Positions 43,591 through 53,429 of a DNA stretch of 64,000 nucleotides are shown here, piece by piece; positions within the stretch are counted from its first letter, which is position 1, and each line of letters begins with the position of its first letter. A program made the position numbers and the translations under genes. The stretch lies in NCBI RefSeq assembly GCF_905147365.1, contig NC_056420.1:4908001-4972000 (forward strand), given 5' to 3'. This DNA is from Aricia agestis (taxonomy: Eukaryota > Arthropoda > Insecta > Lepidoptera > Lycaenidae). The notes beneath the pieces are model-generated. The model was not told the origin of the DNA. It did no database searches and worked only from the letters and a program-made list of their open reading frames with translations.

Positions 43591-44015
43591 GGGGATTGTC
43601 CATTTTTTTTTAATTTTGCTCATTACAAAAACATTTCGAGGAATAAGGTCAGTGATCGTTTTTCTGTATATAAACGAAAAAAAAAAACCTTTGTTTGACC
43701 TTCAATGGCGTTAAATTAGCAATAAATTCGACCAACATTACGTTTCGAACTTTTGGTAAGCTTCTCGTATCAGCTTTCACATAATGAGAACTTGCATTTG
43801 ACGAACCCACCATTATAAATAAGATTGAAAGGAAATTTAAAACATATGCAGAGGTCAATTGGCGGCCGATGATGACGTCAGAGCGAAACTTTAAAAATTT
43901 ATTGAGAAAAAACTAGCCAATGAATTTCAAAATTATTTAATTTATATTCTTAAAATACTCTATTTTAACGAAAAAAAATATAAAAAGTACATGTGATTTT
44001 TTTTGGACAATGCCC
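43591..44015. mobile_element. 425-bp non-coding element with AT duplication and GGGG end (ISL2EU-like)
   Basis: Termini GGGGATTGTCC and GGACAATGCCC. AT lies outside both ends (43589-43590, 44016-44017). The uninterrupted relative at ~30170 shows a single AT there, confirming a 2-bp duplication. No coding capacity. Confidence 0.82.
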
Positions 44016-44541
44016 ATTCTGTGACTCGGCTATTCGGCTAACTTCAATTTATATTTTGTCACCAACGGCTACATTCATTCCATACCCTTTGCTGCAGCTA
44101 GCGCCACTCGAAGGATTTTTCAACTGTTATTTACTGCGTATAGCTGGACACTTTTTCAAATATCCCCCATATAAGATAGTTCTCCTCCATCTACCCTCCA
44201 TATTTAGGAGGTATCCATTTCTGAAGGGCAACCTGACCTTCGAGAAAGAGTAAAGCTCAATTTCATAGCTTATAAAATTTTTCATGATAAAAAAGTAATG
44301 AAATTGAGATGTATCATGTAGATACATAAACCTATAATGCTAAAGACCAACAAAGAGTGCGAGAGAGAAGAAAATCCTTTATGGAATTATAACAAGATGA
44401 AAAGAGAGAGGCAGTCTAATGAAAATTGTAACAACTTTTATTTGACAGGTCGTCAAAAGTCGTCAATCGTTTTTATGTCCTTTCGGTAAATCGTACCTAT
44501 GTTATTTTCAACAAATACTATTATATATAACAATAATAACT

Positions 44542-45392
44542 TGTGCTGTGAGTGATTGCAGTGTAAATCATAGGAATAATCCTGAAAAATATACATTTCA
44601 CCCGTAATTAATCTTCATGTCCTAATTGCTACGATGTGTTTATTTTTGCTATATTCTGTCTTTAGTTCTCTATTTCAAACAAAATATTGTGAATCCTCCC
44701 TTTTACTTTCATATTTTGCGTAACTAAAGGTACTATTGTTCCTATATTACACAAATTTTGAAGAAAAATTTTTCATCAAAATTTTTTACATATACGCTAG
44801 TGCTTGAATCAAATTTATCGATATGCTTATCGATATTTTACAATAACATAAATCTAAAATAAAAATCATTTAAGTTCCTTTATATTTATCACCTTAAGCC
44901 CGGTCGCACAGAAAAATTCGGACGCCCGGCGGAACGCACTCTGTTCATACATTTTGTTGTAGACCCATCATACTAAAAGAATTTCTGACGTGTCAAAATG
45001 TATGAGCGGGGCGGGGCGTCCGCATTTTTGTGATCAGAAAGTCGGAAAATGTGCGGCCGGACTAAAAAGGACATATTATCTTTTTTTAACTAATATTATA
45101 TATTATAGTATAATATAGCTAATATAATAGCTAATATAATATAACTAATATAATATAGAGTGACTCTAAAACTAGAGGAATCTTTATATTTGTATATCAT
45201 AATCATTTGTTTTACAGATTCCCTCAAGATCCTCTAATAAGAGGAAAATGGCTGAAATTAATTGGGCGTGTTGGTTGGAATCCCAAGAAAAATTCAACAA
45301 TATGTAGCAAACATTTCATTGAAAATTTTTAAAGAAAAATTAGAATAAATACTATTTTGGTTAAAGGAGCTACCCCAACTTTATTTGCGCCA
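44542..45392 (+). pseudogene. Decayed THAP-domain gene fragment
   Basis: Two pieces make up a THAP finger. 44542-44603 reads CAVSDCSVNHRNNPEKYTFH (C-x4-C half), followed by gtaatt. After tttacag, 45218-45392 reads FPQDPLIRGKWLKLIGRVGW and STICSKHF (C-x2-H half), and it ends GATPTLFAP before gtaagt. The first piece lacks a start ATG and the second has an in-frame TAA at 45330, so it is non-functional. No DDE segment was found next to it. It is outside the intact ISL2EU copy and diverged from its THAP domain. Confidence 0.78.
44897..45063. repeat. MITE with CCGGTCGCACA / TGTGCGGCCGG termini
   Basis: Imperfect inverted ends and inner TTCGGACGCC versus GGCGTCCGC pairing. Confidence 0.7.
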
Positions 45393-46738
45393 GTAAGTTT
45401 GACATACTGTTGCACTTGTTACTGAAGCAATTATTAAAAATAAGCAATTATAAGCAATTAATGCTTTTTAGTTAATTTAAGATTATACTTATATGAACTA
45501 AAAAGTATGAAATAATCCTTATTCTGTACTCAATCTTCATAATTTTGAAGTCGGTACCAGTCCTAAGTATATAAGTTGCTGTTATACCTATTCTGTCAGA
45601 GAACTGGCGATTAGGTTAGCTGGTACCGATTGCAAAATAATGAAGATTGAGAACAGAATTAATACTGAGTACAGAATAAGAATTATTTAATACTTTTTAG
45701 TTCATTTAAGTATAATATTACTATTGTCATTACCTTGCAAGTCGGTTTTAATTTTTTGTTTAAAAATAATAATTTTACTTCTTTTAGCTGTCCTTAAGGT
45801 TTTCTATACTTACAGTTGGTGTTTTAAAAAATCAAAATCAAAATTGCTTTATTTCTGAACAAATCTAAAATAAAATATATTTTCAGAATACATGGTGCCT
45901 ACCACCGGTTCGGGAACTAAGCCGACGAGAGGAACCGGCTTAAGAAACTCGCACGGGGCCCACATTTTACCAAAAAAAGTGAGAAAAAAAATAATCTTTT
46001 AAAATAAAATTTACAATGCTGTAACTAAAAATTATACAATGTAAACATAGATAGATACATAATAATTGTAAGTCATGTAGAAGTAGCCTTGCAAGCAGTC
46101 ATTCAGCATTCTACTCACAAGATGTGCCATCGTTTATGAAATCATTTTGGCTTTGGCACAAAACGTTCTTTGACTACTTTTTTAAATTTATTAATCGAAA
46201 GATTTTGAACGTTTTCTGGGACCATTTATTATGTTCCTATTTGAATATCAAGGAGTCACCTCGATTTCTCATTGTTTCCATCACCAGACCACCACTTTTG
46301 TGAACATGATACCTACTCGGAACAATACAAACAAACAAAAGAAAAAATTTGAAAATCGTTTCATAAACGGCGGAGTAATCGTTGAACATACATAAAAAAA
46401 TATATCCACAGGCGAACGTCTAGACTCCTCCTGTTTGGAAGTCGGTTCAAAATAATTGTAATAAAAATATTATGATATTTTATAATATGTATTTAATTTA
46501 AGAATAAAATATAATATACTATGTGTGTTGTTTACTTTCAACGTTTACTTTCAATGTAAGGGCTGATTTACCAGAAAGATTTTACCTGAGTAATAAATAA
46601 GTAACTTTATAATGTGTTATGTGTATATTATTTACCCCTATAAGTACCTCATGTCATAACATATCCGACGAATGACGATTGAAAAATTATTCCAAACGAA
46701 AATGTGTATCTACTTTTCAATCGTCACCTTTTTTGCCA
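45393..46738. other. Region between the THAP remnant and ISL2EU
   Basis: A retroelement 3'-end-like segment at ~45845-45965 (GTGCCTACCACCGGTTCGGG, AACCGGCTTAAGAAACTCGC), another ending in TTTGGAAGTCGGTTC at ~46445, and a 13-bp inverted pair TGACGATTGAAAA at 46673/46726. Nothing coding. Confidence 0.5.
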
Positions 46739-46740
46739 AT

Positions 46741-46784
46741 GGGGTTGGCAACTGTCAAAGTGGCGCTGTAATAGCTTTTACCTT
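46741..46784 (+). repeat. Left terminal inverted repeat of ISL2EU element
   Basis: Starts GGGGTTGGCAACTGTCAAAG and contains AGCTTTTACCTT 32-44 bp in. It pairs imperfectly with the reverse complement of the right end (GGGGAAGGCCGGTCGAAAC). Confidence 0.75.
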
Positions 46785-46842
46785 GTTTTTGTTTTATTGT
46801 ATGGAAATTTCAAGGAATTTTCAATTATTTTAAATAAATAAC

Positions 46843-47029
46843 ATGCCTAAGATGTGTGAAGTCCCGTTTTGTAAAGAAATAGGTGCCCACAATTTCCCAA
46901 AAGATCCTAGTATGGCTAAGGTGTGGCTGAAAGCTATAAGAAGGAAAAACTTTAAGCCCCAAAGAAATTCAAAATTATGTCGTAAACATTTCCATGATTC
47001 CGACTTCCAAAACATAAGTATTTATACAG
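46843..47029 (+). CDS. Transposase exon 1 (THAP domain)
   Basis: 187 nt; start MPKMCEVPFCKE. Includes the zinc ligands C5, C10, C46 and H49. Confidence 0.9.
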
Positions 47030-48460
47030 GTATGTTATTATTATAACTATATTTTGTATGTAAATCATATATATATAAGTAGACGTACCTAGTTTGTTTA
47101 GATATGGATGATTCTACAAAAATTGGGTAACTCGCTGTCACCAGTCAATATATTATGTACTTACATGTTTTTATAACATAAAATTATAATTTTAGGTCTC
47201 AAAAATCAACACAGATACCTGAAGAAGACGGCTATACCATCGATCTTTCCGTGGAGTAATAAAACACTCTCAGCAGAAGCTCAACAACGAGATCAACGCC
47301 TTATTAATAGAAATATTAGAAAAAACTTGTTTGAAGTGCATCAAACTGGTGTTACAACAGATTCCACTGAGTGTAGTTCGGGTTTATCTGGTCAAGAATA
47401 TAATATAATTGAAAGTCTTCATTCTGAGTGTGATGATATATGTATAGAAGTTGAAGCAACAGAAGAAATAGAAGCAACAAACAACTTTTCAGAAATTGAA
47501 AGCGGTACTACTCATAGTAGTACCTATAGGTCTCTTGGCACACAAACGAGTGTAAGCTTAAGAATATTTTGTACTGATTTATTAGAAAGTGATGATTCAT
47601 TAGTTATGTTTTACACTGGTCTAGAGAACTATTCAAAATTTATTTTGGTCTTAAACATGCTATTGCCTATGGCTAATAATTTGAAATATAGATGGAGTCA
47701 GGTAGTGGGTGTGTCCATTGAAGATCAATTTTTAATGTTACTTATAAAATTAAGGAGAAATAAACCAGACATAGAAATAGGGACTATGTTCAACATAAGC
47801 AAAACAGAAGTCTCTAATATAATTGTAACGTGGATACATTTTGTGCATGATATGTGGTCCCTAATTGATATTTGGCCAGAAAGGGATTTAGTGAACTATT
47901 ATATGCCAAAATTATTTAAAAAAGAAAATAGTAGCACAAGAATAATTATTGATGCTACTGAAATACCTATCAACAAACCAAGCAATCACCTGTCTCAAAG
48001 AGCTACCTACAGCTCATACAAAAACAAAAATACTATTAAATTTTTAGTAGGCTCAACCCCAGGTGGTTTGTTTTGCTATTGTTCTCAAGGGTACGGTGGA
48101 GCAACAAGTGACCGTCAAATGATAGAGAGAAGTCCTTTAATAGATAAGTGTCAAGAAGGAGACTGTATTATGGCAGACAGGGGTTTTAATGTTCAAGACC
48201 TATTTGCAATAAAAAACATTTCTATTAACATACCTACTTTTTTAAAAGGCAAATCACAAATACCAGGGGTTTTGCTAAAACGTGACCAGAAGCTTGCAAG
48301 GCAACGTGTGCACATTGAGAGATTGATAGGATTAACAAAAACATACAAAATTTTACAAACATCATTAAACTCTTTTTATGTGCCTTTAGCATCAGAAATA
48401 TTTTTTATTTGTTTTATGTTATGTAATTTTAGGGAATGTATTGTTGATAATAAAAAGTAA
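46843..48460 (+). CDS. THAP + HTH + DDE transposase of ISL2EU element (483 aa)
   Basis: Join 46843-47029 and 47196-48460; donor ACAG|gtatgt, acceptor attttag|GTCTC, in frame. N-terminal THAP C2CH zinc finger: C5-x4-C10, W28, C46-x2-H49 and an IPSIFPW box at residues 76-82. An acidic linker follows, then a helix-turn-helix (LRRNKPDIEIGTMFNISKTE, ~247-266), then a DDE domain of the IS5/PIF type: D315 in IIDATEIP, D390 in MADRGFN, E437 in HIERLIG. It should bind the element ends through THAP/HTH and catalyse cut-and-paste transposition. All three catalytic residues are present and no stop or frameshift is seen. The ATG lies ~100 bp inside the left end. A poly(A) signal AATAAA lies at 48558. Confidence 0.92.
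47196..48460 (+). CDS. Transposase exon 2 (linker, HTH, DDE)
   Basis: 1265 nt, open throughout, ending FRECIVDNKK and TAA. Its frame is open back to the acceptor and joins the THAP exon via a split Gly codon. Confidence 0.92.
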
Positions 48461-48557
48461 AAAATCAGTGTATTTTTTTATTTATGTGATCTTATGTTAT
48501 AACAGATAACTACTACCAAAACTAACAAAGTATTTATAAACATTGCTGTAATTCTGA

Positions 48558-48563
48558 AATAAA
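48558..48563 (+). terminator. poly(A) signal of the transposase gene
   Basis: AATAAA ~98 bp after the transposase stop, in the short gap between the two convergent genes. Confidence 0.5.
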
Positions 48564-48763
48564 GGCTATATATTATTATTATTATGTTATAACAGAATGC
48601 TTTAGTCCATTTTCATCACATTGATGCTTTATAATTAACATAATATATTATAGATATAGCTAAATAATAAGTTTTTGTTTCTAATAACTAAACTTGGCAA
48701 TTTGTGACTAAACTAATAACTAAACTAATAAATGTGTATAGTTAGTAGAAACAAAACTTGTTT

Positions 48764-50204
48764 TCAGTTCGAACACAATGAGGTAGATGGTTCACTGACT
48801 GAAGATGTAGTGGGTAAACAAATTAAGAAATGTTTGTTTTTTGCATAAATTATGGCTTTAACCTGGAAAATGATTTTAAATAATAAAAAAAATCCACCCA
48901 CGTCACGAATATTATGATTCGAATAATCAAGATAATTAAATACGTTTTTTATTAAATCATAATCATTATATAAAAATTGATTAAAAATCGCAGCCTTAAA
49001 ATAGTTATTATAAAAATCATCGACTTTTGTTAACATAGAGTTAATGAACTCGTCATTTCTTGAAATATGAATTACTTCTAAAGATTTATAAGTATAAACA
49101 ATTAAATTACAATACAATCTACCTGTACAATAAAGCTGGCCTTGTATTTGGTAGTAATATGGGCTAGACTGCTTTAATGTGAGCATTTGACTTTGAGGGT
49201 CCTTTACAAGATATGGTACAGTAACAGGTGTAATGAATTCATTCCTTGAGGAAAATGGGCATTTTACCTCTATAATTGTCTCTTCTCCTAACAGTCCGTC
49301 GGGGCTAGCACCTAAATATGGCTTGTCTTTACTAATGAAAAGTCCACAAGGAATTACATTTAAATCATAAACAGCCATATATTGATTAAGTGCAATGGCT
49401 TCATTTAAAATGCCATGTGTCGTGGCCCTAGACGTAAATAATTGTTGATTTAATATTTGGTGGCAGTAACTTTTTTTTGAAGTATCTTTTAAATGACACA
49501 CTGTGTGAAAATTACTTGCTGTAATTCGATACTTTCTTTCAGTAAGCCATTTAGGACAATTTTTTTGTCCCCTTGTTGTTTCTTCAATTTCAACTATGGT
49601 TTCATCATTAATATCATTTAAATTAAGTTTTTTTAATAGTTCTTCTTCAGGATCAAATTCAGTATATCTATGGTCAGATATAACTGCATAAGGGTTCGCT
49701 GGTTCATATAACTGTTTAATAGGCATTTTTGAATTTTGAAAATTTAAAACCAGATTTCTTATTTTGTTATTGTAACTATTTTTATCTACTTTTTGTATGG
49801 GGAAAGGACAAAATCTTTTTTTTGCCTTATTTCTAGGTAATTGGTGAGCTGCTATGGGAGAAGAAGTAAAACGTGTTTTGGGCATGTGAAAGTCTTGAAG
49901 TTTTTGGGTGCAGACTTGGTGTAAAAGTAATATTTTATTATGCACCATATGTTCCACTCCATGAAGCAGTACAGCAACATGCTTGCATTTTGCTTCTGTC
50001 CCACTTCCCGCCGGGCACTCACAGTTCGATTCCTGTGGTATTCCACTTTTGTGAAGCTTTAAATTCACTTCATACTGCAGCTGCTTCATAGTTTTCTTGC
50101 AATATCCTTTGATGAAGGTATTTTCCCCCACATTTGACACTCTTGCCAAAACAAGGTATCGGGACTCATACAATGCCTTAGCTTCTTTAATTTTCTTGTC
50201 ATCA
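48764..50204 (-). CDS. YqaJ protein exon 3 (SWIM and nuclease domain)
   Basis: 1441 nt, open to TAA. Begins after tttttag with FDDKKIKEAKALYESRYLVL and contains all recognised SWIM and nuclease residues. Confidence 0.9.
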
Positions 50205-50748
50205 CTAAAAAATTGTATAAAGTAAGTATATTAAGTATAATATTTGATTGAATTGTAATAAAAAACATTTGTAAGTACTTATGTACATGGGTTATGCGTA
50301 CTTACAAGCAAAAATACTGTCGTATGTGAGTTTGGGTTAAATGAGGTAACAATGAAGTCGCATTTATGTCCCGATATGTCCTAACATCAGGAACTTCCAT
50401 TGCATCGTCATCGGACTGATTCTCTGCACTTCCAAAATTAAAGTTCCGGTCGTAAAGTTCCAATCTACAAGGTGAAATAGATAAGAATAAATAACAACAA
50501 CAGAAGTTACAATTTAAGCTCCAAATTAAATATTTACTTAATATTGTTACGTAACTTAAAAATATTTGTAAAAAGCTACACATTTTTTTCATTTTTTGGC
50601 TATAAGTACCTAATTTTATTGAAAAAAAATGCAAATCAAATATTTTGAGGTTATACCTTTCGACTAATTCTGCCTTTCTTCCTCTAAGCGATGCGCCTCT
50701 TTTCGTTAGCTCAGCTTTTAGTTCACTTACACGCCAAGACGAATACAT
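48764..50748 (-). CDS. SAP + SWIM + YqaJ nuclease protein of ISL2EU element (563 aa)
   Basis: Join on minus: 50748-50657, 50464-50306, 50204-48764, GT-AG introns and in frame. N-terminal SAP-like DNA-binding helices (WRVSELKAELTKRGASLRGR, residues 5-24). SWIM-type zinc motif at ~145-159 (CECPAG...CKH: C145, C147, C157, H159). A YqaJ-like PD-(D/E)xK exonuclease domain follows: E352 in GILNEA, D386 in GASPDGLL, E396 and K398 in IIEVKCP, then YYQIQGQL (~434-441). YqaJ/lambda-exonuclease proteins digest DNA ends for recombination. In ISL2EU elements the exact job of this second protein is not established; processing of excised ends or host breaks is a reasonable guess. The last ~45 residues after VGGFF look less conserved, and a terminal intron there is possible. 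Confidence 0.88.
50306..50464 (-). CDS. YqaJ protein exon 2
   Basis: 159 nt, residues 31-83, an acidic segment (NQSDDDAMEVPDVRTYRDIN). Acceptor ccttgtag|ATTGG, donor TGCTT|gtaagt. Confidence 0.82.
50657..50748 (-). CDS. YqaJ protein exon 1 (SAP)
   Basis: Starts MYSSWRVSELKAELTKRG and ends at GTCGAAAG|gtataa. 92 nt leaving two bases; the next exon completes Arg31. Confidence 0.85.
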
Positions 50749-50821
50749 AATGATTTTAATTTATTTAATACAGAAATTATGCAAAACTACTAAATTAAAT
50801 TGTTGTTGTTGCTTGACACGA

Positions 50822-50881
50822 TCATTGACAGGTAAAAGTTATGGTGGCGGCATCTACTAAAAGTTTCGACCGGCCTTCCCC
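50822..50881 (-). repeat. Right terminal inverted repeat of ISL2EU element
   Basis: Read inward it starts GGGGAAGGCC and has AACTTTTACCT about 46-56 bp in, matching the left subterminal motif with ~10 bp extra spacing. Confidence 0.75.
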
Positions 50882-50887
50882 ATTATA

Positions 50888-52225
50888 ATTTATGATACCT
50901 AATTTGAAATACAAAATCTGTCAAAGTTGCATACAAAGAGAATGTCTTATATTACGTAAGTCGAGTCGAAGAGGTCGGACTTAGAAGAAAAAAAATTAAC
51001 ATTTATTATGTTTTTAAATTGAAACTAAAGTTAAAATTTTTAAGTGCAAAACCTTCCACTCTAAACATACCAAAAATTAAATAAAAAAAAAAGAAATGAG
51101 CTCAAATAAATGTTTTATTTCAATAAAAATTATTGTACATAGCTAAATAAACACAAAACAATAAAACAGATTTAATCCACAAGGTTTAGGTAACAAATCC
51201 GTCCGCTGCTTACGCTCCGATTCCAATCCAGTGGACGCGCATCTTTATACATACACACATAAGAATTATTACTTTGTTTTGTTACATCCTGTACATACGA
51301 CAGCTGAAATCTATCGCGTGGGCTCAGGCCAGCTGTATAGCACCTCACTTGATCAGAGGATTTTCCCTTAGTGGCCGCACCTCTCATAATCCCATACCTT
51401 CCTTCTCCTCCTCCTTAAATCTCCACAACCATTGCCTGCAGACTAAAATGTTGCAAACTAGTACAGGGACCTAAAAATCTGAAATTAATGAAATTAAGTT
51501 TTTCATTTACTACATTTCCATACATAAATTATTATAGTTAATGACCTTAACGTGCAATTAATTACTACAATAAATCAATAGACACATTTCAACATTTTCG
51601 AAATTAACTGCATACATATTGATACATTATAATATTTTTCATGAAATAATAATCTATCTCTTTCATATTATTATAGTTTTAGCTGTAAATTATTATACAA
51701 ATATGCAAATAATCACTATGACATACTTTGTATTAGAACACGGTATGACATAGTTATTTTTGCCTCAATTTATCAATTTACGGTTATATTTACATTTTAC
51801 AATGGCTTACCTTTTGTTTTTCAATAATTAATCCACTAATTTACAATTTTTGAAAGAGTTGCTACAAAATAATTTTCACTAACTGAAAATTGAACTTTGA
51901 GTTTTAACTTCTTCTTCGTCTTTTTTATCAACCAATCACAGTCGATCTTGCTTAAAAATTGCACAGATTATCCAACTTAATTTAGTTGCTACGTTTAAAT
52001 TTGGAACCCAATTTTTTTTTTGTTCGAAAGTTTCACCCACCTGGTTGCATATTATTTATTTTTTATAGAAACTCAGGTAAAATAACTCAAACGGACTAAA
52101 CTATCGATAGCAAAATACTATACTATCGATAGTAAAATATACATCACTATAGCACCCGCACACATTGACAGATCAAAAATGGTCACGCATTTTCGGGTTG
52201 TGGTCTATACGACAGTATATTATAA
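50888..52225 (+). repeat. R1 repeat copy 2, split by a 1.1-kb insertion
   Basis: 50888-50933 and 52044-52225 together match 5378-5610, including both TATCGATA sites. Confidence 0.88.
50934..52043. mobile_element. 1110-bp insertion with 8-bp target duplication
   Basis: GTTGCATA occurs at 50926-50933 and 52044-52051, once in the intact R1. The insert begins CAAAGAGAATG and ends TTTCACCCACCTG; the ends are only weakly inverted. The 8-bp duplication suggests a hAT-type element. A 71-codon minus-strand frame (51387-51172) with a downstream AATAAA shows no family features. Confidence 0.75.
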
Positions 52226-52949
52226 GTTTATGGTCTAAACCGTGTCCAAAACTGTGTGTTGATTTATTATTCTACTGTCTACATAAATTTTGATTTGCGA
52301 CAAAATACTTAGATAGGTATTAGTACTTATAGAATATTTATTATAACAAAATAATTGTATCATAATAAGGTAAAAGCACTAATGGCAGACGCTTTAAGGA
52401 AACATGGAACATTTTAATGTTATAAAATATATATTTATGAAAATAAAGGATTGATAACTTCTTCTATGTCTTCAGTAACTCTTACAAAATAAAACTATTA
52501 TAATTATTCACTGACAAATTAATTAAAAAATATACCTATTAAGTATTAGTCTTTTTGTAAACTTAGTCATAACTCATAACAACTAATAGATGACATCACA
52601 GAAAACGAACATCACTAATAGTAGACACCAATATGAACTAATAGTTGACATAGAACATTACATTACATTTAACATTTTTCCTATTATTAAGTCTTTATTT
52701 GCCGTTTTTCAAAAGATTTCATTTACTTTATCATACTAACTACATGCATATGAAATATTATCCACGTTGTCTCCAGATTCTATCCATTCTTCTTCCATGC
52801 TAAAACTATCTTTCCTTTTATTTTTCATATATTTTTTTCCCAGCAAATTTATTTTCAGTCTTTAGTCTTCATGCTTCTCTTGCCTCTTCTTTTTTCTTCT
52901 TTCTTTTCTCAGTTCTCCTTTTTCTTCTTTTTACTGCTAAAAAACTTAA

Positions 52950-53422
52950 GAGGATTCCACACCGCCATTTTTTCCATACAAACGTTGTCCCCTGTTTCCT
53001 CCCTGGATAATGCTAGTAGAGTTATAATTTTTTTCCTGAATATCTACGGCCACTAATACAATGTCCCTATGTTTTCTTTTTTTTCATAATTTAATTATTA
53101 AATAAAATATGAACGTTCAAAAACCCAAAAAAATGGCCAGATTTTCCACTATGTTCAAACGTCCAGAAAACAGATTTGGATAGATTATACAAAAAAAGCA
53201 AAACATAGGAACACAGCTCAAGCCTTTTTTTAATCTTTAATGAAAAAAGTACTTAAATCGGTTAAGTTTTGGAGAAGGAATCAGCGGACAACGAATCGTT
53301 GATTTTCTGGATTTTCTGCAGTTGTCTCTATCGCGTTCTGCGGTATAGGCTTGAGGTAAGGGAGACAGCTATAGATATTACACGTACTTTTTTTTCATTT
53401 CTCTAGCCGCTGTGGTATCCTC
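52950..53422. repeat. TTAA-flanked MITE (family E, copy 2)
   Basis: TTAA at 52946-52949 and 53423-53426, termini GAGGATTCCACACC and GTGGTATCCTC. Confidence 0.85.
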
Positions 53423-53429
53423 TTAAGCA

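Larger units (their letters stand above)
43199..44230 (-). repeat. Second copy of family I core, carrying two nested inserts
   Basis: Reverse-oriented relative of 29900-30310, e.g. GTGTCCGCTGAAATGCG and AGCCGAATAGCCGAGTCACA in inverse. Interrupted at 43256-43408 and 43591-44015 by unrelated elements. Confidence 0.8.
46741..50881. mobile_element. Apparently complete ISL2EU-type DNA transposon (4141 bp)
   Basis: Starts GGGGTTGGC and ends GCCTTCCCC, with an AT dinucleotide directly outside both ends (46739-46740, 50882-50883) as the presumed 2-bp target duplication. The ends are imperfect inverted repeats that also share a subterminal TTTTACCT. Two convergent genes fill it: a THAP-DDE transposase and a SAP-SWIM-YqaJ nuclease protein, the pair that defines the ISL2EU superfamily. 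Both reading frames are intact across their introns and the stops face each other across ~300 bp, so the copy may be autonomous. It inserted directly beside an older repeat whose start is at ~50888. Confidence 0.88.

Noticed and set aside
51172..51387. 71-codon minus-strand frame as a small gene
   Set aside because: No recognisable family, lies inside a transposon-like insertion; kept only as a note there.
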